Of a stretch of DNA of 64,000 bases, positions 51,796 through 62,600 are shown one piece after another. The stretch's first letter is position 1. Every line of letters begins with the position of its first letter. A program made the translations under genes and the position numbers. Source of the DNA: Winogradskyella wandonensis (GTDB lineage Bacteria > Bacteroidota > Bacteroidia > Flavobacteriales > Flavobacteriaceae); the NCBI RefSeq assembly GCF_004346845.1, contig NZ_SMGI01000001.1:1-64000 (forward strand), given 5' to 3'. The notes under the pieces are model-generated. The model worked only from the letters and a program-made list of their open reading frames with translations, made no database searches and had not been told where the DNA came from.

Positions 51796-52950
51796 TTATT
51801 TGCTTATTACTTCTATAGTTTCCTTAACGTTTTGCGCTATAGCGCGCGCTTTGTTTATGTCTTTATCTACAATGGTTACGTGTCCCATTTTACGGAACGG
51901 TCTGGTTTGTTTTTTTCCATAAATGTGCGGTGTTACACCATCCATCGCCATAATGGTTTCAATGTTTTTATATTCCACATCACCTGTGTGATTTTCTGCA
52001 CCAACAAGGTTTACCATAACGCTAGCCACTTTACTATCGGTATTGCCCAATGGTAAATCTAAAATGGCTCTTATGTGCTGCTCGAACTGGCAGGTAAAGC
52101 TACCTTCGATACTTTGGTGACCAGAATTGTGTGGTCTTGGGGCCACTTCATTCACCAAAATTTTATCATCTTTAGTTAAGAACATTTCAACGGCCAACAG
52201 GCCAACATGTTGAAATGCTTCTGAGACCTTCAATGCCAAGCGCTCTGCTTTGTCCGTTATCGCTTTCGGTAATCGGGCAGGACACAATACGTATTCTACT
52301 TGATTGGCTTCAGGGTGAAATTCCATTTCAACCGTAGGATACGTTTTAATCTCTCCAGAAACATTTCGAGATACAATTACAGATAATTCATTTTTAAACG
52401 GAATGAGGTCTTCAGCAATACATTCGCCTTTTGGTAATTGCTTTACATCCGAAAATGAGCGAACGACTTTTACGCCCTGACCGTCATAACCAAAACGCGC
52501 GCTTTTCCAAACAAATGGTAATTCTAATCCACCATTGGTTATGGCATCTTCTATTTCTGAAACATAGGCAAAACGTGAAAAAGATGCTGTTGGAATATTA
52601 TGGTCGGTATAAAATAATTTTTGTGTGGCTTTATTCTGAATGATTCTCAGCGTTTTCGAGGAAGGAAACACCTTTTTGCCTTCGTGCTCTAGTTGTTCAA
52701 GAGCATCAACGTTTACATTTTCAATTTCAAAAGTTAAGACATCCACCGAACGTCCAAAATCTAAAACGGTATCATAATCTAAAATATCACCTTGAATAAA
52801 TTCATCACAAGCTAATCGCGCTGGTGCATCTTGGCTAGAATCAATAACTTTTGTTGTAATATCAAATTTTCTGGTGACATAAAGCATCATTTTGCCCAAT
52901 TGGCCGCCACCCAATATACCGAGTTTAAAGTTTGATGAAAAATAGCTCAT
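51796..52950 (-). CDS. purK: 5-(Carboxyamino)imidazole ribonucleotide synthase
   Basis: 384 residues from ATG 52950; the frame is open 6 bases further to a GTG, but MSYFSSNFKLGILGGGQLG fits the family start. ATP-grasp enzyme making N5-CAIR from AIR, bicarbonate and ATP. Seen: LGILGGGQLGKMM, FVWKSARFGYDGQGVKV, ECIAEDLIPFKNELSVIVSR, EVAPRPHNSGHQSIE and SFTCQFEQHIRAILDLPLG. It is the first gene of a leftward set purK-purE-small membrane gene-M3 peptidase. Confidence 0.97.
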   Translation of the reverse strand: MSYFSSNFKLGILGGGQLGKMMLYVTRKFDITTKVIDSSQDAPARLACDEFIQGDILDYDTVLDFGRSVDVLTFEIENVNVDALEQLEHEGKKVFPSSKTLRIIQNKATQKLFYTDHNIPTASFSRFAYVSEIEDAITNGGLELPFVWKSARFGYDGQGVKVVRSFSDVKQLPKGECIAEDLIPFKNELSVIVSRNVSGEIKTYPTVEMEFHPEANQVEYVLCPARLPKAITDKAERLALKVSEAFQHVGLLAVEMFLTKDDKILVNEVAPRPHNSGHQSIEGSFTCQFEQHIRAILDLPLGNTDSKVASVMVNLVGAENHTGDVEYKNIETIMAMDGVTPHIYGKKQTRPFRKMGHVTIVDKDINKARAIAQNVKETIEVISK

Positions 52951-53075
52951 ATTCACGTTCCGCGAGAGCAGAAATCTTTTTTACGTTCAACATAATTTGC
53001 TAACAAAAATACACTAATTATAGAAGAATATTCCAAAATAGGAAACCAAAAATAGTCAATCCTCAATCTATTGAT

Positions 53076-53083
53076 TATCTTTG
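53076..53083 (+). promoter_or_regulatory. Possible -7 element of the hpt-adk fusion gene
   Basis: TATCTTTG matches TAnnTTTG and lies 18 bases before ATG 53102. No TTG was found at the usual -33 distance. Confidence 0.4.
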
Positions 53084-53101
53084 CACTTTCAAAATAATAA
53101 C

Positions 53102-54214
53102 ATGCTCGTTAAGCTTCAAGATTTATATTTTAAACCCTTTATTTCCGAGGAGAAAATACAAGATGCTGTACAGCAAATGGTAGATGCTATTGCAGTAGAT
53201 TTAAAGGACGAAATGCCCATTTTTGTTGGTATTCTCAACGGGTCTTTTATGTTTGTTAGTGATTTTGTGAAAAAGTACCCTCATCCTTGTGAGGTTACTT
53301 TTATAAAGCTAGCCTCTTATGATGGTGTAAAATCTACCGAAGATATCCAACGACTTATTGGTCTTACACAAGACTTAACTGGCAGAACAGTTGTTATTTT
53401 AGAAGATATTATAGATTCTGGAAACACGCTCGAAGAAGTACATCGTATTTTTGAAAATGAGAACGTAAAACAACTCATTATAGCAACCTTGTTTTACAAA
53501 CCAGAGGCTTACAAGAAAGACTTTAAACTTCACTATGTTGGTATAGAAATTCCTAACAAATTTATTGTCGGTTATGGCTTAGACTATAATGGCTTAGGGA
53601 GAGATTTGCCAGCTGTTTATCAACTTAAAACTACACAACACATGACTAACATTGTATTATTTGGCCCACCAGGAGCAGGCAAAGGTACACAGGCAAATTA
53701 CTTAAAAGACAAATACAATTTGGTACATATTTCTACTGGAGATGTATTTCGATATAACATAAAAAACGAAACTGCTTTAGGTACTCTAGCAAAATCATAC
53801 ATTGATAAAGGCGAATTGGTGCCAGATGAAGTTACTATTGATATGTTGAATGCTGAAGTAGAAAAAAATGCGGATGCTAATGGTTTTATTTTTGATGGTT
53901 TTCCAAGAACAAATGCCCAAGCAAAAGCTTTGGATGCATTAATGAACTCTAAAGATTCGCAAATCAATGCAATGGTGGCTTTAGAGGTTGATGACGAGGT
54001 ATTAGTTGGCCGTTTATTAGAACGAGGAAAAACTAGTGGAAGAGCAGACGATGCCGACGAAAATGTTATAAGAAATCGTCTAAAAGTGTATTATGATGAA
54101 ACAGCAGTAGTTGCAGATTATTACTCTGAACAAAAAAAATACGTAGCTGTCGATGGTGTTGGAACTATCGAAGAAATCACTGAGCGTCTAAGCGCTGTTT
54201 TAGATAAGCTATAA
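53102..54214 (+). CDS. Fused hypoxanthine phosphoribosyltransferase-adenylate kinase
   Basis: 370 residues from ATG 53102; the frame reaches a TTG 21 bases earlier. The N-terminal half (about 1-178) is a purine phosphoribosyltransferase: VGILNGSFMFVSDFVKK and VVILEDIIDSGNTLEE. The C-terminal half (about 181-370) is a short-LID adenylate kinase: IVLFGPPGAGKGTQANYL, HISTGDVFR, FDGFPRTNAQ and RGKTSGRADD. Met181 (ATG 53642) sits exactly at the start of the kinase, so an internal start could produce kinase alone. It unites purine salvage (hypoxanthine/guanine to IMP/GMP) with AMP phosphorylation. Separate genes are usual in other bacteria. Confidence 0.92.
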   Translation: MLVKLQDLYFKPFISEEKIQDAVQQMVDAIAVDLKDEMPIFVGILNGSFMFVSDFVKKYPHPCEVTFIKLASYDGVKSTEDIQRLIGLTQDLTGRTVVILEDIIDSGNTLEEVHRIFENENVKQLIIATLFYKPEAYKKDFKLHYVGIEIPNKFIVGYGLDYNGLGRDLPAVYQLKTTQHMTNIVLFGPPGAGKGTQANYLKDKYNLVHISTGDVFRYNIKNETALGTLAKSYIDKGELVPDEVTIDMLNAEVEKNADANGFIFDGFPRTNAQAKALDALMNSKDSQINAMVALEVDDEVLVGRLLERGKTSGRADDADENVIRNRLKVYYDETAVVADYYSEQKKYVAVDGVGTIEEITERLSAVLDKL

Positions 54215-54223
54215 TCACCAAGT

Positions 54224-54263
54224 GAGTTTAAACTTTAAGCTTTAAACTTTTCATTTTAAACTC
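54224..54263. repeat. Inverted repeat between the hpt-adk fusion and obg
   Basis: GAGTTTAAA at 54224-54232 and TTTAAACTC at 54255-54263 face each other around a low-complexity AAACTTT/AAGCTTT-like segment. It could form a hairpin just before the obg ATG (54269) or be a simple low-complexity spacer. Confidence 0.45.
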
Positions 54264-54268
54264 AAGAA

Positions 54269-55267
54269 ATGACTGAAGGAAATTTTGTTGACTATGTAAA
54301 AATGCACGTCTCTTCTGGTAACGGAGGAAAAGGGTCTTCGCATTTACATCGTGAAAAATATAATGCTAAAGGTGGACCAGATGGTGGTGATGGTGGTCGA
54401 GGTGGTCACGTTATTATTCGTGGTAACGAAAACCTTTGGACACTACTGCATCTTAAATTCAAAAGGCATATTAGAGCTGGTCATGGCGAGCATGGTAGTT
54501 CTGCTAGAAGTACTGGTGCTGATGGTCAAGACGAGTATTTAGAGGTGCCGTTAGGTACTGTAGTTAGAGATACCGAAACTAACGAGATTCTTTTTGAGAT
54601 TACAGAGGATGGAGAGGAAAAAATTATTGCCGAAGGCGGAAAAGGCGGTCGAGGTAATTGGCATTTTAAGAGTTCTACAAATCAAACACCACGCTATGCA
54701 CAGCCCGGTATTCCTCTTGAAGAAAAACACATTACCCTTGAGCTAAAGGTTTTAGCAGATGTTGGTTTAGTGGGGTTTCCTAATGCAGGAAAATCGACTT
54801 TATTGTCTGTAATGACATCCGCAAAACCAAAAATTGCAGATTACGAATTTACAACTCTTAAACCTAACCTAGGCATCGTTAAATATCGCGATTTTCAGTC
54901 TTTTGTCATGGCTGATATCCCCGGAATTATAGAAGGTGCGGCAGAAGGAAAAGGTTTGGGTTATTACTTTTTAAGGCATATAGAGCGTAACTCTATTTTG
55001 CTATTTTTAGTTCCTGCCGATGCAGACGATATCCTAAAACAATACGAGATTTTGTTAGACGAATTAAGACGCTATAATCCTGAAATGTTAGACAAGGAAC
55101 GTTTTCTTTTAGTATCTAAATCTGATTTATTGGATGAGGAGTTAAAAGCAGAACTAAAAATAGAACTTGACAAAACTTTGCCTATAGACTATATGTTTAT
55201 GTCTTCAGCAGCACACCAAGGTATTCAGGAGTTAAAGGATAAGCTTTGGAAGATGCTTAATTCGTAA
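54269..55267 (+). CDS. obg: GTPase Obg/CgtA
   Basis: 332 residues. Ribosome-associated GTPase for 50S assembly. Seen: glycine-rich Obg fold (about 1-158, [23 protein letters not shown] and [14 protein letters not shown]), then a G domain with [12 protein letters not shown] (G1), switch [17 protein letters not shown] (G3), and SKSD in LVSKSDLLD (G4, in place of the usual NKxD). The C-terminal OCT domain of long Obg proteins is absent. The gene follows the hpt-adk fusion after 54 bases. Confidence 0.95.
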   Translation: MTEGNFVDYVKMHVSSGNGGKGSSHLHREKYNAKGGPDGGDGGRGGHVIIRGNENLWTLLHLKFKRHIRAGHGEHGSSARSTGADGQDEYLEVPLGTVVRDTETNEILFEITEDGEEKIIAEGGKGGRGNWHFKSSTNQTPRYAQPGIPLEEKHITLELKVLADVGLVGFPNAGKSTLLSVMTSAKPKIADYEFTTLKPNLGIVKYRDFQSFVMADIPGIIEGAAEGKGLGYYFLRHIERNSILLFLVPADADDILKQYEILLDELRRYNPEMLDKERFLLVSKSDLLDEELKAELKIELDKTLPIDYMFMSSAAHQGIQELKDKLWKMLNS

Positions 55268-55336
55268 TTATACGCATTTGTAAAGCGTTAAAATTTATAC
55301 TTCAGCTTCAAAATTTAGTATCTTTAAAAGAAAAAG

Positions 55337-55855
55337 ATGAAGCTAATACGTTATTTTTTAGTCCTCGCATTATTCACTTCCTGCGGAGCTTATGTAGACT
55401 ACGACTACGATAAAAACACCAATTTTTCAGAGTACAAAACCTATAATTATTTTACCGATATGCAATCTGGATTAAGTCAATTAGATTTAAACCGTATAAT
55501 GAATTCTATAGATGCTAAAATGAAGGCTTTGGGATACACAAAGTCAGAAACACCTAGTTTTAATATCGACATTTCAACAGCAGAAGTTACCAATAGTCCA
55601 AATAGTAATGTTGGTGTTGGGATTGGCGGTACTGGTCGTAATGTTGGAGGCGGCGTCTCTATTGGTATTCCTGTTGGAGGCAATAGAGCTATGCGTGAAA
55701 TAAAAATTGAATTTGTTGACGACTCTAAAAATGGAACGTTTTGGCAAGCCGTGACGACACAATCTAATATTGGAAACACTCCAGAAAAACGCGAGGAAAG
55801 TTTCGATAAATTAATAGAAAAAGTCTTTAGTAAATTTCCTCCAAAGCAAAAATAA
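55337..55855 (+). CDS. DUF4136-type lipoprotein
   Basis: 172 residues. Lipobox ALFTSCGAY (Cys16) after a short signal peptide, then a DUF4136-like domain with SEYKTYNYF near the start, a Gly/Asn-rich middle (VGVGIGGTGRNVGGGVSIGIPVGGN) and KLIEKVFSKFPPKQK at the end. The domain is found in many Bacteroidota lipoproteins of unknown role. It is likely attached to the outer membrane, facing the periplasm or exterior. Confidence 0.8.
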   Translation: MKLIRYFLVLALFTSCGAYVDYDYDKNTNFSEYKTYNYFTDMQSGLSQLDLNRIMNSIDAKMKALGYTKSETPSFNIDISTAEVTNSPNSNVGVGIGGTGRNVGGGVSIGIPVGGNRAMREIKIEFVDDSKNGTFWQAVTTQSNIGNTPEKREESFDKLIEKVFSKFPPKQK

Positions 55856-55933
55856 GTTTCGTTAAGGTGTTGTTAAGTGGGCTTGTATTAGAGCTTCTAC
55901 CTATTACATTTAGGTAACAAAATCAACAATCAA

Positions 55934-56488
55934 ATGAAATCTTTAAAACACACACTAGCAATCTTATGCATTGCTATCTTCTCATTTTCTAATGCACAAT
56001 ACGATGTAAAACCACCAAAAGGCTACACTCAAGATATTGGTAATATGGTATCAATGCTCGATGGTTTAAAAGAAAGAGTCACACGCATCGTTAGAAATAT
56101 GGATCAAAACGCAACTGACTTTCTGCTCGATGAAAATGCAAATACACCTGGCGCCATGATTTATCATTTAGCAGCAACAGAAAAATATTATCAGGTGTAC
56201 ACTTTTGAAGGGAGACAATTTAATAAAGAAGAAGAGGAAAAATGGGGGACTGCCTTAAGTCTTGGTGATAAAGCTCGCAAAGAGTTTGTTGGAAAGCCTA
56301 TCTCTTATTATTTAGAAATTTACGATGAGGTTAGAGCAAAAACCAAAGAACTTTTAAAAACTAAAGACGATAAGTGGTTTGCAAAAAATAATCAAGGTAT
56401 GACAAATCACTGGGCTTGGTTTCATGTCATGGAACATCAAGCTAATCACATGGGACAGTTAGCTATGATTAGTAAACGGATTAAGTAA
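55934..56488 (+). CDS. DinB-family protein with signal peptide
   Basis: 184 residues. A signal peptide (about 1-21, ending SNAQYD) is followed by a DinB four-helix fold. The expected metal-site positions are visible: MIYHLAATEKYYQV (first His), then HWAWFHVMEHQANHMGQLAMI (two more His). Members of the family are metal-binding thiol transferase-like or stress proteins, and the secreted form is common in Bacteroidota. No operon partner: A2M faces it convergently. Confidence 0.8.
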   Translation: MKSLKHTLAILCIAIFSFSNAQYDVKPPKGYTQDIGNMVSMLDGLKERVTRIVRNMDQNATDFLLDENANTPGAMIYHLAATEKYYQVYTFEGRQFNKEEEEKWGTALSLGDKARKEFVGKPISYYLEIYDEVRAKTKELLKTKDDKWFAKNNQGMTNHWAWFHVMEHQANHMGQLAMISKRIK

Positions 56489-56505
56489 TTGACATTGCAG
56501 CTAAA

Positions 56506-56586
56506 CGTCAGGTTGAGCCTGTCGAAACCGATGAAATTTATTCACTATCTAACAATTATATTTCTCCGTTTTAGTCGAAATGACAG
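56506..56586. repeat. REP-like dispersed element between the DinB and A2M genes
   Basis: It contains GTCAGGTTGAGCCTGTCG followed by AAACC (56507-56528) and ATTTCTCCGTTTTAGTCG followed by AAATGACAG (56559-56586). The outer ends GTCA and TGAC are inverted, a form common for short flavobacterial intergenic repeats. It lies between convergent genes, where it might also fold as a transcript end. Copy number in the genome is not visible here. Confidence 0.55.
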
Positions 56587-56615
56587 CAATATTTACTTTT
56601 CAATCAGCCTTTTAT

Positions 56616-59600
56616 TTAGTCAACTTTTACCCGAATGCCTTCAGAATGACTACTAAATTCTGGCGCATACATCGATTGAATTGTGGTAATGCCATTACTC
56701 ATATCTCCAGAATTATTAACTCTTAAATCGTATTCAAAAACATAAACACCTTTCGGTAAATAATCGATAAAGAAATTAGTTGCGGCATCTTTTGTGCTTT
56801 CGTAATAACCCAAACCATCTTGCCATTTGTATTGAGATAACACATTGATAGGCTCAAAACCTGCAGCACGCATATCTTTAAGATGTAAGAATTCCATATC
56901 GCGGTCGCTACGTAATTCTATACGGACTTTTACTAAATCACCAACATTGAGTTTGGTATCTTTTGTAATTTCTGTGATTTCTTCACCACGGTCAGTATTG
57001 GTTTTTAGGAATAGTTTTTTCTTCAGTTTAAGCGGTGTTTCAGCAGGTGTGATTTTATCCAAATCCTCAAAATATTGCCAATAAAGCGCACCCCATGCGA
57101 TGCCTTCGCCTTTTTTAGAAAGCGTGACTTTAGATTGCTCTGGATTAATTTCAGAGCCATTCCAACTAGTTTTGTAGTAACCTGTACCAGCTTCAACTTT
57201 TACGTTTTCTAATTTAGAGGGTGAAATCGTTTCAGTGCCGACTTGCACATCAACAGCTTCTGTAACATCTAGCCATTCGCTTCCTTGGAGCAATAATGCG
57301 TAGACCGCTTCGGTTGTAGCTTTGGTAGTTTCCCATTTGTTAGTCTGCTTATTTTTAAGCAGCCAAATTTTAAGGTTGTCAATGGTTTCTATATCGTTTT
57401 GAATTTCAGAAAAGGCTTCAATCAATAAGGCTTGGGTTTCAATTGGTGCCTGGTGCCAATACCAAGATGCTGTGTTTTCTTTCCAATACATGCCTAATTC
57501 TTCAGAAGTAATAGAATTTTCTTCCAAAGATTTTAAGATTTTAGAAGCTGTTTTTTCGTCTTGATTTCTATGAGAAACTAACGCCATTAAACCTTTGGCA
57601 TAAAGCGAACGTTTTAGCCAGTATTTTTGAATTTGCCCCATGTAGTAATCCATAATTTTAGAGACTTCGTTTGAAGCTTTAATTTCAGGATAAAAGCTGC
57701 GGACATATAAATAATGCAATTGCGTGTACGATAAATGGTCTTTGTTTAAATCTACTTTAGCGCTATACTTTTTAAGGTCTTTATAGTCTTTGACGAATTC
57801 TTGATCTAGATAATTTATAGCTTTCTCTATCATTGGCATCTCGACTTCGCTTGATTTGACAGATAGTTTTTTGAGGTGTCCAAAACCAGAAATTATATGC
57901 TGCGTAATATACCTGTTATCACGTCCGCCACTAAACCAAGGCCATGCCCCAGAATTATGTTGGTTGTTTTTGAGCTTTCTAATAGAATTTTGTAGCTCGT
58001 TATTCATTTTGTTTAAATCGAATAACAAGGCAATGCGTTTTTTCTGCTCCGTTTCAGATTGGGCATCTCGTAACCAAGGTGTTTCTTCAATGAGCAACGA
58101 TTTTAATTCTTGGTTTTTTTCTAAGTTGGAGATAAGCGCATCTTGAGATGCCCACTGGTTAAAAACTGTTTCTATTCTAGGGTTAGAGTTTACAATATGT
58201 TGTGCCAATGCATTAGCGTAATAGCGACTAAAGGTTTGCTCATTACAATCGTAAGGATACTCCATCAAATATGGTAAAGCTTGTACAGCATACCACGCTG
58301 GATTAGATGTGATTTCTAATGTCAGTTTATGATTTATTAAGGTCGAAGACGAATTATTCGCCAGCTTATCTAAAGTGAATGTTTTGGTTTGATTAGAACG
58401 CACCCACATTGGTAAACTCTCAGTCACTAGCATTCTGTTGGTTAAAACAGGTAAAACGTTTTGCTCACCGTCGCTGAATTCTTCAGATTGTGCAATGATT
58501 TTATATTGTACAGCTTGAATGTCATCAGGAATGCTTAAAATCCACTCTTTTGAAGTATTACCTTTGGCATCAACTGAAAAGGTCTCGACTGCGCTCGACC
58601 CAATAAGTAAGTTGGTGACATTTTTGCTCGTAACAGCATCTTCTAAAATAAGTTGTGCTTGTCCAGATAAAGGTTTATCAGTAAGATTTGCGATTTTAGT
58701 ACTAATCGTAATCTCATCGCCTTGGCGCAAAAAACGTGGAGTATTAGGTAAAACCATCAATTCTTTTTGGGTAACGGCTTCAAATTGCGCTACTGAACTT
58801 TCTAAGGTTTTGGTATGCGCTAAAAGTTGTAATTTCCACTTGGTTAAGGCTTCTGGAGCTTTAAAATTGAAACTCACATTGCCGTCTTTGTCCGTTTGTA
58901 ACTGTGGAAAAAAGAACGCCGTTTCTTGAAGGTTTTTACGGATTTGGATTTGTTTTGTTGGAACGCCATAAATTTCCATATATGCAGCTCCAATAATAGT
59001 TGAATCTCCAGGAACTAATTTTACTTTGTCTGAAATGAATTGATATTCTGCGTCTTCAATATTATCAGCATTAGCGAAGCGAGCTTCTTCACTAGATACT
59101 GTTGCCAATGCAGAACTAACTTTTGCTGATTTTTTTGCTCCTGAATATCCGGTAATTACAACTTCATCCAAACTGGCATAATCATCAGTAAGTATTATCT
59201 GTAACTTATTATACTTATCAACCTTGTGTTCTATAGTTTTCATTCCAACATATGAAAACACAAGTACTTTATCATTTTTTGCTTCAATTTCAAATTTACC
59301 GTCAAAATCAGTTTGTGTTCCAGTAGCAGTTCCCTTTACAATAACGTTTACACCAGGTAACGTTGCACCAGTAAAGTCTGTAACTATGCCTTTTATAGTA
59401 CCATCTTTAATTGTATCATCATAATTAGAAATTATCTTAGATTTTATGGAGTTTATATTTCTGAAATATGCTCTTCGGGCTTGAGATTCATTTCCAAAAT
59501 AAAACCCAAACCAGTTCCAAGTATCAAAGCCTTGGTAGCTGTAATTTTTTGTAGTTCTAAAATAATTGGCATTTCTGAAATTTACAACACCAAAGCTTCT

Positions 59601-62600
59601 GGAATAGTTTGTATTAATTCTAGAATTGTAGTTTGGTCTATAAATAGGAGAGAAGTTCCAGTCGTTGGATTTAAATTCATCTAAAGAGGCATCGTACATG
59701 CTCGCTAAAACTTCGGCAGTAACTTTATCGCCCTTTGGTCCTTTGATTTTAAATTGCCAAGTCTCATCTTGTCCTGGTTGCAACTTATCTCTAAATGTGC
59801 TTGTTTCAATTTGTAAATCGGTTTTAGGATAAGGGACATTGACAGTGATACTTCCAGAGTTTAAGTAATTAAAAAACGAAAAACTATAATGCACCACAAA
59901 ACCACCGTAATCAGCCTCGTTAATAGGTAGTGCTATTTGTTTTTTTGATGTGCTTAGTTTATGGATTTGTGTGTCGATAAGTTTGCCCTGTTTTTCTACA
60001 CTTATGGTAACGTAGGCCTCTTCTGCTGCCGTGCCAAAAGTTAGTTTGGCGTTATCTTTTGGTCGATACGTGTCTTTATCTAAGCTGGCATCAAACAACA
60101 TATTATCTGCAACAATCTTGTCGGAGTCACTGTATAAAAATGTATAGGCTTGGTCTTTTACATCTTGCCCAAACTTATCTTTGGTTTCTAATGTGATAAG
60201 GTAAGTACCAGATTCCCAATTTTTGATGCGTTTTAGGGTTATTTCTTTAGATTTTTCGGTATCAAAATCAGTTTCAAAAATAGCTTTGCCTTTGTCCCAG
60301 TTTTGTATTTGGCTCTCATTATCATAAGCCCAATGCGCGAATTGTTGTTTAAACTCGGCTTCACTCAAATAGTTGTAATCGGGAGCAGGCCATGGTCTTG
60401 GACGAAGCACATACTCTGGGTGTTTTAATTTGTAAATCTGTAGTGTTCCTTTAGCAGGAACATATTCGCCGTTTAAATTTGCTGTGCTGATGCTTAATTC
60501 GGTTGTTTTTTGTGATTTATTTATTTTTTGCGGCGCAATTATGTTCGCAGTTAACGCATGATAGCCCACGCGCACAATTGTTGTAGCGCTTCTTGTTTCC
60601 CCATTAATGTCTGTGACATCTGCTGTAACTTCGTAGGAGAAAACCGGTAGATTATCTTTAGGAGCTTTTTCGTCTGGTAATGCTTTAAAAGTAATCTCAA
60701 ATTCGCCTTTTGCGTTTGTTATTGTTTCTCCAAATGTGATTTCTTGTTCGCTGGAATTATAGCTTGGTCCTCGCCAATAATACCAATTAGGGAACTGTAC
60801 ATTTCGCTTAACGCGATACACTACTTTAGCATCTGTAATGGTGCTTCCTGCAAAAGCGATAGCATTTCCTTTTACGGTTACACTATCATTAACTTTGTAG
60901 GTTTCTGTTACTGGCGAAAATTCAGTTTTAAACTTAGGACGCTTGTATTCTTCAACAGAAAAATAATGAGATGAAAATCCTAAAACCTCGGATGTAGTGT
61001 TTATAGAAAAATCGCCCGTCAGTCCGCCATCTGGTAAGATAAACTCACCATGAAAGGAGCCGTATTCGTTTGTGACAAATTGAAGTTCCTTTAGCTTTTG
61101 ACCATTGACATCATGTAATTCGGCTGTAATAACTTCGTTAGATACAACATTTGTTTTTCTATCTTCAGTTTTGATTGCAATACCTTTAAAATATACCGTT
61201 TGTCCTGGTCTATAAATACTTCTGTCCGTAATAATAAAGGTTCTATAATTAATTTTTGAATTGTTATTTGTGTCGTAGCGTCTGTTGATATAATAATTGC
61301 CAAATACAGCAGTTTCGCCATTGTAATTAATGGTTGTAGTGACGTCGTAGTAATTTGTGCCATTTTTCGCAAAAACAAAACGTCCTTTTTTGTCTGTGGT
61401 AAAAGAGGATTTACGTCTATCGTTTCTGTCGTATGATGCTGTATATACCATTTCTACAGAAGCCCCGACGATAGGCTGTCCGTTATTACGGTTTATAACT
61501 TGGTAGTTAACAGTATCATTTTCCTGAGCTTCTAATAATGCTAAATTTGTCACTTGAATGTCGGCAGTGGCAAAAACATCAGTTTTAGTATGTGCCGAGA
61601 TAAGATAAAGTCCATTTTCTAGCGGCGGAAGCACGAGTTCTAAACTGTGATTTTGATAATCGTTTTCGTTTTTAAGTGGACTTGTAAACGATTTTACAGC
61701 CTTTAGTTTAGTGAGAAATTTAGATTTTTCTTCGACATTATAAAGTCTGTAGAATCTATTAAGTTTTGATTTGTTGACTTTATAGATTTTAAAATCTAAG
61801 GCTTCAAGATTTTTATAATTCACTAAAACCAAGGATGGCTTATTTACAGGAATGTGTTTTTCGGTTCGTAGATTTAGCGTAGGATTAAGGATTTGTTCTT
61901 TTAAAACTTCACACTGTTTTGCGCCATCACTACTTGGGAATTTATTTATTATAGCCTCACAAAGCTCTAAGGCTTCTTTGTTTTTCCATCTATAATTATC
62001 ACTGTCTTCACTAGCATTTGCATGGTATTTAAGAGCGAGTTTATTTAGCTGATTGGCTATCTCAAAACTGTATAAACTAGAATTTATAGTATTAGAAATG
62101 CCTTCTAATTCCTGAGTGTAAGTTTCGATTAACTTAGTTTCGGTATCGTTAAAAGTTGCATTTTGTTTTACAAAATCTAAACGCTTAATATTAGTCGAGA
62201 TGTAAGCTTTTGACGTCTTATCTTTTTGATGAAAACGTAAAATATTTTGAAAGATTTTTAAGGCATTTAATTGAAGGCTTACCGAATCTTTTGAGCTAAT
62301 ATTTAAACCCATAAATATCTCTGACGGTGCAATAAATTCGGGCTGACTTATAGTAAATTTATAAGCGGGTTGATTAATGCCGTTTTCCGTAGTTTGGTAA
62401 AACTCTAAAGCATTATGACTTAAAAAATCAAAGAGTGTCGGCCGGTAGGTTTTAGAATCCTCAACCTCGTTTAAAAGCGCACTGTATTTTTCTAAAGGTT
62501 CTTGCTGAAGTATTAAGCCATTCTGTAAAGAAAACTGATAATATTTATGAATTTCGGCAAATAACGTTTGCAAATCCCAGGTTCTAAAATCCTCTCCAAT

